From: Christensenellaceae bacterium | GTDB taxonomy: Bacteria; Bacillota; Clostridia; Christensenellales; Christensenellaceae | Reading direction: 5' to 3' | Length of the DNA: 60,963 nucleotides | Assembly (NCBI GenBank): GCA_017523755.1 | Contig: JAFWWA010000042.1 | Location: 1 to 60,963 of the forward strand | Shown: positions 18,190-26,184 of the stretch, one piece after another | Layout: each line of letters starts with the position of its first letter | Position numbering within the stretch: the first letter of the stretch is position 1 | The notes under the pieces: model-generated | Seen by the model: only the letters and a program-made list of their open reading frames with translations | Database searches by the model: none | Told to the model about the DNA's origin: nothing | Position numbers and translations under genes: made by a program

Positions 18190-19755
18190 TCAATATGCTT
18201 TTGATCCGGAAAACAATCCTTTAAGAACAGAACCAAGAACACCAGACCTGCAGCTTTCATAATCTCTGCCCTGAAGTATCAGCTTCTCCACTTTCAGGTC
18301 TTTCAGATTCTCATTCCCTACAGTATAAGGATTACCGGACAGAATGACCATATCGGCTATCTTTCCTTCCTCAAGGCTTCCTCTTTCCTTCTCGTCAAAA
18401 GTAGTATAGCATCCGTTATAGGTGCACATTCTTAGAGCCTGCTGCACTGTGACAGACTGTTCTTTATTATTGACCGCCTTATCTATCCATACGATAGGAT
18501 CCGGGGAAGTGCACGGAGCGTCTGATCCGAAAGAGATCACTATTCCATTGTCGGCAAAAGTCTTCAGAGGATTCAGCCTTGAAGCTCTTTCCTCTCCCAT
18601 TATCGATACCAGATATTCATTCGGTTCCTGCTTCCAGTCTATGAATGCGCTCTGTACCGGCATCTGTATCCCGTATTCCCTGCAGATCCTTATGCCTTCT
18701 TCTGTCGGCAGACAGTCATGGATTATACCATGTCTGTGATCTTTTCTCGGGAAATCATCGAGAGCCGCTTTAAGAGCCCTGGTAGCCTGATCAAAAGCCT
18801 TGTCGCCTATAGCGTGCATCTCTATCTGAAGACCGGCCCTGTTTGCTTTTTTGCAGAAATCGATCACCTTTTCATCAGAATAATAAAGGACACCATCACC
18901 GCCTTCTTCATCGATATATGGCTCGTTCATCGATGCGTCATGAGAGCCGAAGCACCCGTCAAGGGCACATTCAAAGCATCCACCTATCCTGGGAAGCTTC
19001 CTCTTAAGCGCCGTTTTTATATCGAGAGACTGCGGGAACACCCTTACCTGGAATCCGTTCTTTAACGACTTTGCAAATATCTTTTCAAAAGTGATATCCA
19101 TGTCTCCGGGGAATCCGACACCGCTCACTGTATGAACCATGCCTATACCTTTCGAAGCCTGAAAATCAACAGAATCCTGCATGTTCCTGAAAAGATCGAT
19201 AAGAGAGAGAGAGCCTGTAAGAGCATCTGAAAATTTGAAAAATGCTTCCTGATTCATCTCCCCGGTATCAGGATGATAACCTCTTAGATCTTTGACCTGA
19301 TCTCTCATTCTGTTGAGCAATAGGGTGTTTACGATGCAGGCATGTCCGTCGTATTTGACTACCATGATCTCCTTGTCGGGGCATACAGCATCAAGTTCCT
19401 CCCTGCTGATAAGTTTCTTTTCCTTAACGGAATACGGGGATGCGCCGAAAGCGATAAGGGATTTGCCTTTTGACCGGCTGTAGAATTCTTTGATCATTTC
19501 CTGTATCTCAACATTGGACTCGGCATCCATGACATTGAGGCCGGCCTGGAAAGTCGAAAAAGAGGCAAAATGCTGATGTGTATCGACAAAAGCGGGTATC
19601 AGTGCTTTTTCACCCAGATCGATCATGTCACTCCCCTGATACTTCTCAGGCAGTTCATTGCCGACAAAAGCTATCCTGCCGTTATCTTCCACAAGATATC
19701 CGGCGACTTCATCCTCTTTATTGACTGTGAGTATATTCCCTTTGTAGATCTTCAT
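18190..19755 (-). CDS. YtcJ-like metal-dependent amidohydrolase
   Basis: A 521-residue amidohydrolase-superfamily protein (amidohydro_3 type). Metal-site motifs are VDTHQHF (about residue 58), a central IEMHAIGDKA, the HRHGIIHD segment and SFGSDAPCTSPDP near the end. Family members hydrolyse amide or cyclic-imide C-N bonds, usually with unknown natural substrates. It lies between two cytidylyltransferase genes in one operon. This suggests it may release an amino alcohol or amine that the neighbours activate, which is an inference from context. AGAGGA precedes the ATG by 8 bases. Confidence 0.85.
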   Translation of the reverse strand: MKIYKGNILTVNKEDEVAGYLVEDNGRIAFVGNELPEKYQGSDMIDLGEKALIPAFVDTHQHFASFSTFQAGLNVMDAESNVEIQEMIKEFYSRSKGKSLIAFGASPYSVKEKKLISREELDAVCPDKEIMVVKYDGHACIVNTLLLNRMRDQVKDLRGYHPDTGEMNQEAFFKFSDALTGSLSLIDLFRNMQDSVDFQASKGIGMVHTVSGVGFPGDMDITFEKIFAKSLKNGFQVRVFPQSLDIKTALKRKLPRIGGCFECALDGCFGSHDASMNEPYIDEEGGDGVLYYSDEKVIDFCKKANRAGLQIEMHAIGDKAFDQATRALKAALDDFPRKDHRHGIIHDCLPTEEGIRICREYGIQMPVQSAFIDWKQEPNEYLVSIMGEERASRLNPLKTFADNGIVISFGSDAPCTSPDPIVWIDKAVNNKEQSVTVQQALRMCTYNGCYTTFDEKERGSLEEGKIADMVILSGNPYTVGNENLKDLKVEKLILQGRDYESCRSGVLGSVLKGLFSGSKAY

Positions 19756-19771
19756 TTTGTCTTTCCTCTTT

Positions 19772-20680
19772 CTATAATGTATAACTTTTATCGAGCTGAT
19801 TCAGTTCGTAATAATTATCGATCTCCATTATATCCTGTTTTCTGCACTGCCTGATTTCGACCTTGTAGTTGTCTTTCCTAAGCACGAGAGGCACAAGTTC
19901 CCAGAAAACATCTTTCCCTCCGTCTTCACTGAAAACATCGGGAAAATCTCTTCTCAGTTTTTTACAGTCGTCAGGCGTCCAGTATGATATGCCGTAATAG
20001 TTATAACAGTAGGTATTGCCCTTCTGATATTCACTGATGTATCCGTCCTTCATGCGGAAACTCCAGTCATCTGTTTCAAGAGAATACGAGCCAAGTATAT
20101 TACTGCTGTACTGATACTTTGTTATCACTGCCGGTTCTGTGATATACAGATCCGCCTCACAGATATAGCATCCTTCCCTTATCTCATCGAGAGCAAGCAC
20201 CGCCGATGAGATATTATTGGTCTTTGCATAGTCATCATTATCTATGAATCTTAAAAAAGGATACTTTATGAGCAGTTCATCCAGCTTTTCTTTCTTATAT
20301 CCCCGTACTATTGTGATCTCGGTTATCCCGTTTTTAACCAGGGCATCAAGAAGAGTATCTATTATCCTTACACCGTTGACCGACACCATGGGTTTTGGTC
20401 TGTCCGCAGTCGCGGGCATCATCCTTGATCCGAATCCTGCAGCCAGTATCACCGCTCTTCTGACTCTATAGGGCTCAAGAACCTCAAGGCCTTTACCTGT
20501 GATACAGTATTCAGGTCCGAAGACATCTATCCTTCCTGTCTGCCTGAGCTCGTCAAGGCATTTCATTATCGCGACGCCCGATATGCACAGGTCATCGGAT
20601 ATATCTCTTATACTGTATTCTTGTCTTCCTTTTCTTTCCAGATATGCCAGCACTTCAAAATCGTATCTGCTTAACGGCAT
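19772..20680 (-). CDS. LicC-like nucleotidyltransferase with winged-helix N-terminus
   Basis: A 302-residue protein with the same N-terminal architecture as the LicC-LicA fusion. A ~70-residue winged-helix-like segment (YSIRDISDDLCISGVAIMK as recognition part) is followed by an NTP-transferase domain (VILAAGFGSRMMPATADRPKP) and the substrate loop YAKTNNISS. LicC relatives make CDP-choline from phosphocholine. The conserved aspartate is in CEADLYI. AAGGAG lies 5 bases before the ATG, and two hairpins lie just upstream in the leader. It is the first gene of the head-group operon. Confidence 0.85.
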   Translation of the reverse strand: MPLSRYDFEVLAYLERKGRQEYSIRDISDDLCISGVAIMKCLDELRQTGRIDVFGPEYCITGKGLEVLEPYRVRRAVILAAGFGSRMMPATADRPKPMVSVNGVRIIDTLLDALVKNGITEITIVRGYKKEKLDELLIKYPFLRFIDNDDYAKTNNISSAVLALDEIREGCYICEADLYITEPAVITKYQYSSNILGSYSLETDDWSFRMKDGYISEYQKGNTYCYNYYGISYWTPDDCKKLRRDFPDVFSEDGGKDVFWELVPLVLRKDNYKVEIRQCRKQDIMEIDNYYELNQLDKSYTL

Positions 20681-20691
20681 CGCTGCTCCTT

Positions 20692-20720
20692 CTCCTGGGA
20701 CCAGGAGGGTAAAAATACCC
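20692..20720 (-). promoter_or_regulatory. Back-to-back hairpins before the ribosome site of the LicC-like gene
   Basis: On the transcript, GGGTA-TTTT-TACCC is followed at once by CTCCTGG-TC-CCAGGAG, then the AAGGAG ribosome site. The CTCCT arm can pair with its own hairpin partner or with the ribosome site, which would allow translational control. Confidence 0.5.
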
Positions 20721-20736
20721 GATTATTAATATATTA

Positions 20737-20765
20737 ATTTTACAGTACCAGCCATAATAGTTCAA
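20737..20765 (-). promoter_or_regulatory. Promoter of the head-group operon
   Basis: TTGAAC (20760-20765) and TAAAAT (20737-20742) are 17 bp apart on the minus strand, about 60 bp before the LicC-like start. Confidence 0.65.
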
Positions 20766-20821
20766 TTCCAGAAAAGGATTTAGAACTGTAAACGACATTA
20801 TTCCGTCAGCCTGGACACAAT

Positions 20822-20856
20822 AAAAAAGACATCTCCGCTCATCGCAGGACGATGTC
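20822..20856 (-). terminator. Terminator after the ATP-grasp gene
   Basis: On the minus strand a GACATC...GATGTC stem with an inner CATCG/CGATG option is followed by TTTTTTA. It closes the six-gene operon and precedes the head-group promoter. Confidence 0.65.
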
Positions 20857-20894
20857 ATCGATTCCCGGTTAATCGAGGTATAAAGCATATGCTT

Positions 20895-22196
20895 TCAGCT
20901 GTTCATCGCTTTTATACGGTTATATTCATCTATATCAAACGGCTTTGTCAGCATGCTTCTTCCTTCCTCATCCAGAACATCATAAAGCTTTTCGATCTCT
21001 TTGATATCACAGGTCAGTTTTTCTTCATTCTGAGCAGTAATATATATAAGCACTGCAAGCTGATGAAGAGTGCCGACGGCATCCTTTCCTACCGAATCAC
21101 CCTCAGCGAGCAATGGAGTCACAAAAAAGACATCTTCCATACCGCTTATCCTGTCAAGCCCTCTGATTTCTTTTATCGTACCGTTTTTTACGGGGAACGA
21201 AAGAAGACAGTTATGTGTTCCGTTAAGATAGGGATCTTCATGTTCCATAAGATCGACATCGCCCATATGTCCCGTCATGGCATAATCCATAAGCATCTCC
21301 ATATGGTTGATACCGTTTATCTTATCAAGGAATCTGTACATATGGACCCCGCTGATCCTGTAGCCCGGGTCATAGAACCTGAATGTGTTTCCATCTCTGA
21401 AAGCTTCACAGAACCACACCCCGTCCCTGACTCCAAGAGATCTGAGCATATGCCTTACCTTTGCATCGGTATTCCTTATATAAAGATCAGTATCCATGGA
21501 AGGGAGCATATGCGCGACATATGGAGTCCAGATGCTGTCCTTTTCATAATTGATGCATCTGTCTACAAGAAGACCAAGGCTTACTTCATAATCCTTTATC
21601 GTATACCAGACACCGATATTATTCCCTGTCATGAATCTCTCTGCAACCACTTCACCGGTTTTTGATTCGCTTCTGGCAAACTCAACGGCCTTTTTAACAT
21701 TTTCTTTTGACCTTACGACAGTTATACCGCGCGACGATGCACTGTCTGTCGGTTTGATTATTATAGGAAATACGCTCTCGTCAAGCTTTTCGGGATCATC
21801 CAGAGCTTCTCCCGATATTTCCTCTATAACGTCGACACCGTACCTCCTGCATGCATCCTTGAATTTCCTCTTGTTGAAGAATGTCTCAAAGAGCTCCTCA
21901 TTTCCATAGCTGGGGAGCCCTAAAGCACTGCAGATCCTGTAATATGACGGCAGCACAACATGGGCAGACATAAGAAAAACTCCGTCTACTTTTTCCTTCC
22001 TGCATATTTCGGTTATCTTCTCCGATTCCATGCACGACAGATCATATGCCTTATCAGCCAGAGCTTTCGCAGGAGCCTTTGGATCCGGATCAGTAACGAT
22101 CACTCTCAAGCCTTTCTTTTTTGCAAGCTCGACAGCCTCGGTTATATGAGCGGAAGCTCCGAGTATCATGATAGTCTTCCCGTCAAATCGCAACAT
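20895..22196 (-). CDS. ATP-grasp domain protein
   Basis: A 433-residue protein with the order pre-ATP-grasp Rossmann domain (MILGASAHITEAVELAKKKG), then ATP-grasp (IIIKPTDSASSRGITVV for the ATP lysine and flexible loop, VVAERFMTG for the hinge). The layout is like carbamoyl-phosphate synthase, PurK and amino-acid ligases. Such enzymes activate a carboxylate by ATP and join it to an amine or thiol. The usual strong metal ligands near FRFYDPGYR are altered compared with PurK (which has E-N-P-R), so the exact chemistry is open. The ATG at 22196 is favoured: AGGAG lies 8 bases before it, and the upstream gene's TAA ends one base earlier. Confidence 0.8.
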   Translation of the reverse strand: MLRFDGKTIMILGASAHITEAVELAKKKGLRVIVTDPDPKAPAKALADKAYDLSCMESEKITEICRKEKVDGVFLMSAHVVLPSYYRICSALGLPSYGNEELFETFFNKRKFKDACRRYGVDVIEEISGEALDDPEKLDESVFPIIIKPTDSASSRGITVVRSKENVKKAVEFARSESKTGEVVAERFMTGNNIGVWYTIKDYEVSLGLLVDRCINYEKDSIWTPYVAHMLPSMDTDLYIRNTDAKVRHMLRSLGVRDGVWFCEAFRDGNTFRFYDPGYRISGVHMYRFLDKINGINHMEMLMDYAMTGHMGDVDLMEHEDPYLNGTHNCLLSFPVKNGTIKEIRGLDRISGMEDVFFVTPLLAEGDSVGKDAVGTLHQLAVLIYITAQNEEKLTCDIKEIEKLYDVLDEEGRSMLTKPFDIDEYNRIKAMNS

Positions 22197-22197
22197 T

Positions 22198-24024
22198 TTA
22201 TTCACTCCTGCCGCCGTTCAGGACTGTGTTAAGATTTCTGACAAGGACTGAGTTGTCCCTGTCATCCCTTATGGCAAGCCTGATATAATTGCCTTTTATC
22301 CCTTTCTTCTGTGAAAGGTCCTTGATGAGGCATTTTGAATTCTCAAGAAGCTTCGTAGCCACGGCCTTTGATCCCATACCGTTAGTGATCTCACACATGA
22401 AGTAGTTTGCCTGTGACGGGATGACTCTGAGTCCTTCTATCGATGAAAGCGCATTAAAGAATCTATCCCTGATGTTTCTGAATTCACCAAGCGCCTTTAC
22501 ATAATCCTTCTTATACTTTTCAAGTATCTGCATGAAATACTCGCCGAAGGAATTTATATTCCAAATGGCGACATCCTTTTTAACGGAGCTGATCAGTTCA
22601 GTATCTCCACTGGCTATGACGCCCAGTCTTGCTCCGGGCACACCGTATGATTTTGAGATGCTCTTTATGACTATAAGGTTCCTGAATCTTTCAAGATAAT
22701 CAGTCCTTATCAGTGAAGGCTCTTCCTCTTCTGAGAAGTCGCAGAACGATTCATCGATGATCATCTTTATACTCTTGTTTTCAGCCCATTCACAGAGCCC
22801 CAAAAGCTCATTTTTTCTGATATAGTTTCCCGATGGGTTGTCAGGATTGACCAGAACTATCCTGTCTATATCCTTATCTTCAAAAAACCCCTTTATGTCA
22901 TCTGCACTGTATGAGAAATCAGGGCCGTCCGCATAGAAATATACGCAGTCATCATCGTCAAGTCTGTTGGGATACTCGTCGAAGGTCGGGCGGATTATGC
23001 CGGTCTTTCCATTCCGGCTTTCAGTTACCGATTTGATAAGCTCTGCGGCTCCGTTGCCTAGAGCTATCTGTTCAGGGAGCACGTCAAAAGCCCTTGCTCC
23101 CAAAAGCGAGTTCACATAACTGCCTGAAGGATACTGTGTTATAAGATCTTCAAAATTTGACTTTATCTCTTCCATCATACGCTGAGTCGGGAAGAGCGGA
23201 TTTACGAGATAACAGAAATCCAGCACATGCGGATATCTCCAGTAACCGCCGTAGCGCTTATTGAGTGCTGTAAGCTTCTCTTCAGTGCGGGGCATGAAAA
23301 GAGATTCAGCAATGTCAAGATCCTGTATGTCATCGATCTCATACCAGGCCTGTCCCGTGAGTTTCTTCGCCCTTATAACAGGATAATCAAGCATCGAGAT
23401 GACTCTTAATACCTGCTCATAGTACTCATTTTCTCCAAGAGCCTTTGTATATGCGTTAAGGAACGGCACATAGTGCGAAACTGAGAAATGTCTGCTGAAT
23501 TTGTATATGTTTACCGTTTTATAATACTCGTCCTTATCCTGAAAGCGGAAATTCTTACCGGGTATGAATTCCCTTATGGAACCGTCTTCGTTTATCTTCA
23601 TTACAGTTCCGTCCATCCAACTCTCATACTTGTCTACAAGGGCCAGCGTATCATAAGGATCATCTACCAGCATGCGGAGTATGCTGTCCTCAACTATGAT
23701 ATCTGACTCGACAAGAAGAGTATCATCCTCCTGAAGCTCCTTCTGAGCCAGTGAGAGCGAATAGATATTGTTAGTCTTATCATAGATCGGGTTCTCTATA
23801 TATTCGATGGGCGTCTTTACATCAAGTGTACCTATATAGTCGATCAGGTTCTGCCCTTTGTATCCGACTACTATGACTACCCTCTTAAGCGAAAGGCTGT
23901 CAAGCTGTCTCAGCATCCTCTCGATAAGAGAAACACCGTTCACCTTTACCATACACTTGGTATTATTCTGAGTGAGTCTGCCGAGCCTCTTGCCCATGCC
24001 TGCAGCAAGTATTATCGCCTGCAT
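22198..24024 (-). CDS. Fused nucleotidyltransferase and PLP-dependent aminotransferase
   Basis: A 608-residue two-domain protein. Residues 1-~235 form an NTP-transferase domain (IILAAGMGKRLGRLTQNNTKC, ESDIIVED). Residues ~245-608 are a fold-type I PLP enzyme like HisC/CobD, with NPDNPSGNY, IIDESFCDF and the Schiff-base lysine in KSISKSYG (about residue 458), then ARLG. The same domain order occurs in PntC-type enzymes that make CMP-2-aminoethylphosphonate. No phosphoenolpyruvate mutase or phosphonopyruvate decarboxylase is nearby, so a phosphonate role is unsupported here. A CDP- or CMP-activated amino compound for surface decoration is the likelier product. Confidence 0.85.
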   Translation of the reverse strand: MQAIILAAGMGKRLGRLTQNNTKCMVKVNGVSLIERMLRQLDSLSLKRVVIVVGYKGQNLIDYIGTLDVKTPIEYIENPIYDKTNNIYSLSLAQKELQEDDTLLVESDIIVEDSILRMLVDDPYDTLALVDKYESWMDGTVMKINEDGSIREFIPGKNFRFQDKDEYYKTVNIYKFSRHFSVSHYVPFLNAYTKALGENEYYEQVLRVISMLDYPVIRAKKLTGQAWYEIDDIQDLDIAESLFMPRTEEKLTALNKRYGGYWRYPHVLDFCYLVNPLFPTQRMMEEIKSNFEDLITQYPSGSYVNSLLGARAFDVLPEQIALGNGAAELIKSVTESRNGKTGIIRPTFDEYPNRLDDDDCVYFYADGPDFSYSADDIKGFFEDKDIDRIVLVNPDNPSGNYIRKNELLGLCEWAENKSIKMIIDESFCDFSEEEEPSLIRTDYLERFRNLIVIKSISKSYGVPGARLGVIASGDTELISSVKKDVAIWNINSFGEYFMQILEKYKKDYVKALGEFRNIRDRFFNALSSIEGLRVIPSQANYFMCEITNGMGSKAVATKLLENSKCLIKDLSQKKGIKGNYIRLAIRDDRDNSVLVRNLNTVLNGGRSE

Positions 24025-24055
24025 TATGTGTTATCCCCCGGTTTATTGTTGTAAA

Positions 24056-26170
24056 TCAGAAATACTTCGATTCTTTCTCTATTCTTTCCACCGCACTGAT
24101 TATATAATCAGCGGCAGCTTCGGCCGAATGCCCTATATTGCATACGAAATCAGGAACTATATCGGAAATGACCTTCTCAAATTCGGCGGCCTTTCCAAAC
24201 ATATATTCACAAGTCTCAAAGGCTTTGTCGGCTACTTCCTCAGGCTTGAGTGATCTTCCGACGACATTCCTCAAGGCTACTTCCGGAGCGTCTTCATAGT
24301 CGCAGTCAGCATAATCTTCGTTGATAGTCTTTACCGGCGTATCTATGAACAGTACCGGCTTCTTTGTCGTAAATGCGAATTCATAGGCAATGCTGGACCA
24401 GTCGGTAACGAGCATATCTGAAGAATAGACGGATGTATTATTGGAAAAATCAGTCTGCAGTTCGATATCCTTCCCCTCAAAATCATCCGCGAGCATCGTC
24501 CTTATCTCGTTTATCCTCTCCGGATGCAGTTTTATGTACTGGGGGTGCGGCCTTACTATTACCTTATAGTCGCCTTTCGAAAGCGCAGATAAAAGATCTT
24601 TTAAGCAAAGATCAAGTATGTTGTCATCCTGATAGGACGGAGCAATAAGTATGGTGTTCCTGTCATGCTCTTCCTTCGGCATGTTCTCATAGCTCTCAAT
24701 AAGGGAATCGAGCAGAGGATAACCGATCTCAAGTATCTTCCTGGGCTTCCAGCTGTAAAAATCCTCAAGCCTCTTTTCCATAGCGGCATGCTTTGGGCCT
24801 GTACAGAGAAGAGTGTCATAGTGCTCGGTTGCACCTTTCCTTACTGTCCTCGGGCCTACTACCATCGCATGATAAACGTAGATGTATTCAGTGTCCTTCC
24901 TTATATATGACCTCTTAAGATGGAACTGGTCTATATCCGGCATCGTCATCAGCATGACATCTGAGTCCACTCTCATAAATGCAGGGATCAGCCTGTTGTC
25001 ATCAAGGAAATATTTTATTATCCTCTCATTGTCATTATTGAAAATGGCGTCTTTCGGATCACTTGTAAGGTAATGTATATCGTAGTCGGTCTTCTTCAGT
25101 ATCTCGTCGATTATGCTTGAGAAATATCTGAAATAACCGCTCCTTTCAGAATAGAAAAGGACTTTCTTTTTGACCGAGCTGTCACAGAATCTCTTATAAT
25201 CCGCCTTGGCGCGCGCTTTATCCTCTTTAGTAAGCTTTCTCTCCTTCTCAGCTTCCTTGCTTATCTCAAGGAGTCTCTTGCTTTCCTCAAGCGCCTCATA
25301 ATCTATGTATTTCTTAGGCGGGATGATCCAGTTGCAGATGAACATGAGCAGTATAGCCATAAGGTTTCCTGCTACCCAGTAAAGAGCCACACCGCTTGGT
25401 ACTATGCATGCAAAATAGAATGAGAACAGCGTCAGGAAAATCGCCATTCCCCATCTGCTGAACCAGGAACCTTCCTGCTGGAGGACATTGATCTTGTTCT
25501 CGGCGTAACTGAGCGCGAAAGCACTGGCTCCGGAAACAAACGGCATTATATTTACAAGGTTCTGCCACATAGCGGGATCAAAAAACGAAGGTTTCGCTGT
25601 AAGGATAAGAGGACCGAAAGTCATGTCAAGTCCCAGTATCCTCTGTACCGCTTCACCTGCGCCAGCGACCGCGAGCGATGCAAACTCTCCCGTATAGCCG
25701 GCATCCTTAATAAAGTTGATGGCTGTAAGCTGTGCGGATGAACCAAGCTCTGCCCCGCCGCTCAATGCCACAGCTTTTTCGAGGAACGCAGAAATAACAT
25801 CTTTCCCAAGATGAAGGATATGAGTCATCGGATTATATATGACATTTATGAGACCAAGCACAAAAATGATCTGTATGATCATGGGTATGATCCCGGCAAA
25901 CGGTCTGTAGTGTTCCTTCTTGTACAGCTTTTTCTGAAGGTCCATCATAGTATCCAGATTGCCTGCATTCCTGGCCTGGATCATATTGAGCTCAGGCTTT
26001 ATCCTTATCATCTTTATAGAGTTTTTATGCACCCATAAAGTGAGAGGCATCAGAAGCACTTTTGTAAGCAGTGTGAAAAGGAGTATGGCAAGGCCGTAAT
26101 TCTTTACCAGTCCGAGACACCAGTACATCAAGTATCCGAGAGGATAAGCTATTATCTCTGTTATTGACAT
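24056..26170 (-). CDS. YidC/Oxa1-type insertase fused to a CDP-glycerol glycerophosphotransferase-like domain
   Basis: A 704-residue fusion. Residues 1-~285 match YidC/Oxa1/Alb3. They include a first core helix (NYGLAILLFTLLTKVLLMPLTL), the cytoplasmic hairpin (MIRIKPELNMIQARNAGN, LYKKEHYRPFAGIIPMIIQ) and later helices ending VPSGVALYWVAGNLMAILLMF. The groove arginine of bacterial YidC is lysine here (about Lys37). A charged linker (~295-335) leads to a TagB/TagF-type domain (~335-690) with YHAMV (His434), VRPHPQY (His542) and VTDWSSIAYEF (~588-598). The frame is continuous through the junction. The neighbours are surface-polymer enzymes, so the insertase part may serve as a dedicated membrane platform; this is inference. 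Confidence 0.88.
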   Translation of the reverse strand: MSITEIIAYPLGYLMYWCLGLVKNYGLAILLFTLLTKVLLMPLTLWVHKNSIKMIRIKPELNMIQARNAGNLDTMMDLQKKLYKKEHYRPFAGIIPMIIQIIFVLGLINVIYNPMTHILHLGKDVISAFLEKAVALSGGAELGSSAQLTAINFIKDAGYTGEFASLAVAGAGEAVQRILGLDMTFGPLILTAKPSFFDPAMWQNLVNIMPFVSGASAFALSYAENKINVLQQEGSWFSRWGMAIFLTLFSFYFACIVPSGVALYWVAGNLMAILLMFICNWIIPPKKYIDYEALEESKRLLEISKEAEKERKLTKEDKARAKADYKRFCDSSVKKKVLFYSERSGYFRYFSSIIDEILKKTDYDIHYLTSDPKDAIFNNDNERIIKYFLDDNRLIPAFMRVDSDVMLMTMPDIDQFHLKRSYIRKDTEYIYVYHAMVVGPRTVRKGATEHYDTLLCTGPKHAAMEKRLEDFYSWKPRKILEIGYPLLDSLIESYENMPKEEHDRNTILIAPSYQDDNILDLCLKDLLSALSKGDYKVIVRPHPQYIKLHPERINEIRTMLADDFEGKDIELQTDFSNNTSVYSSDMLVTDWSSIAYEFAFTTKKPVLFIDTPVKTINEDYADCDYEDAPEVALRNVVGRSLKPEEVADKAFETCEYMFGKAAEFEKVISDIVPDFVCNIGHSAEAAADYIISAVERIEKESKYF

Positions 26171-26184
26171 AAACTCTGCACCTT

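Noticed and set aside
22198..24024. Phosphonate biosynthesis cluster
   Set aside because: Only the PntC-like domain order is present; no phosphoenolpyruvate mutase or phosphonopyruvate decarboxylase is found in the window.
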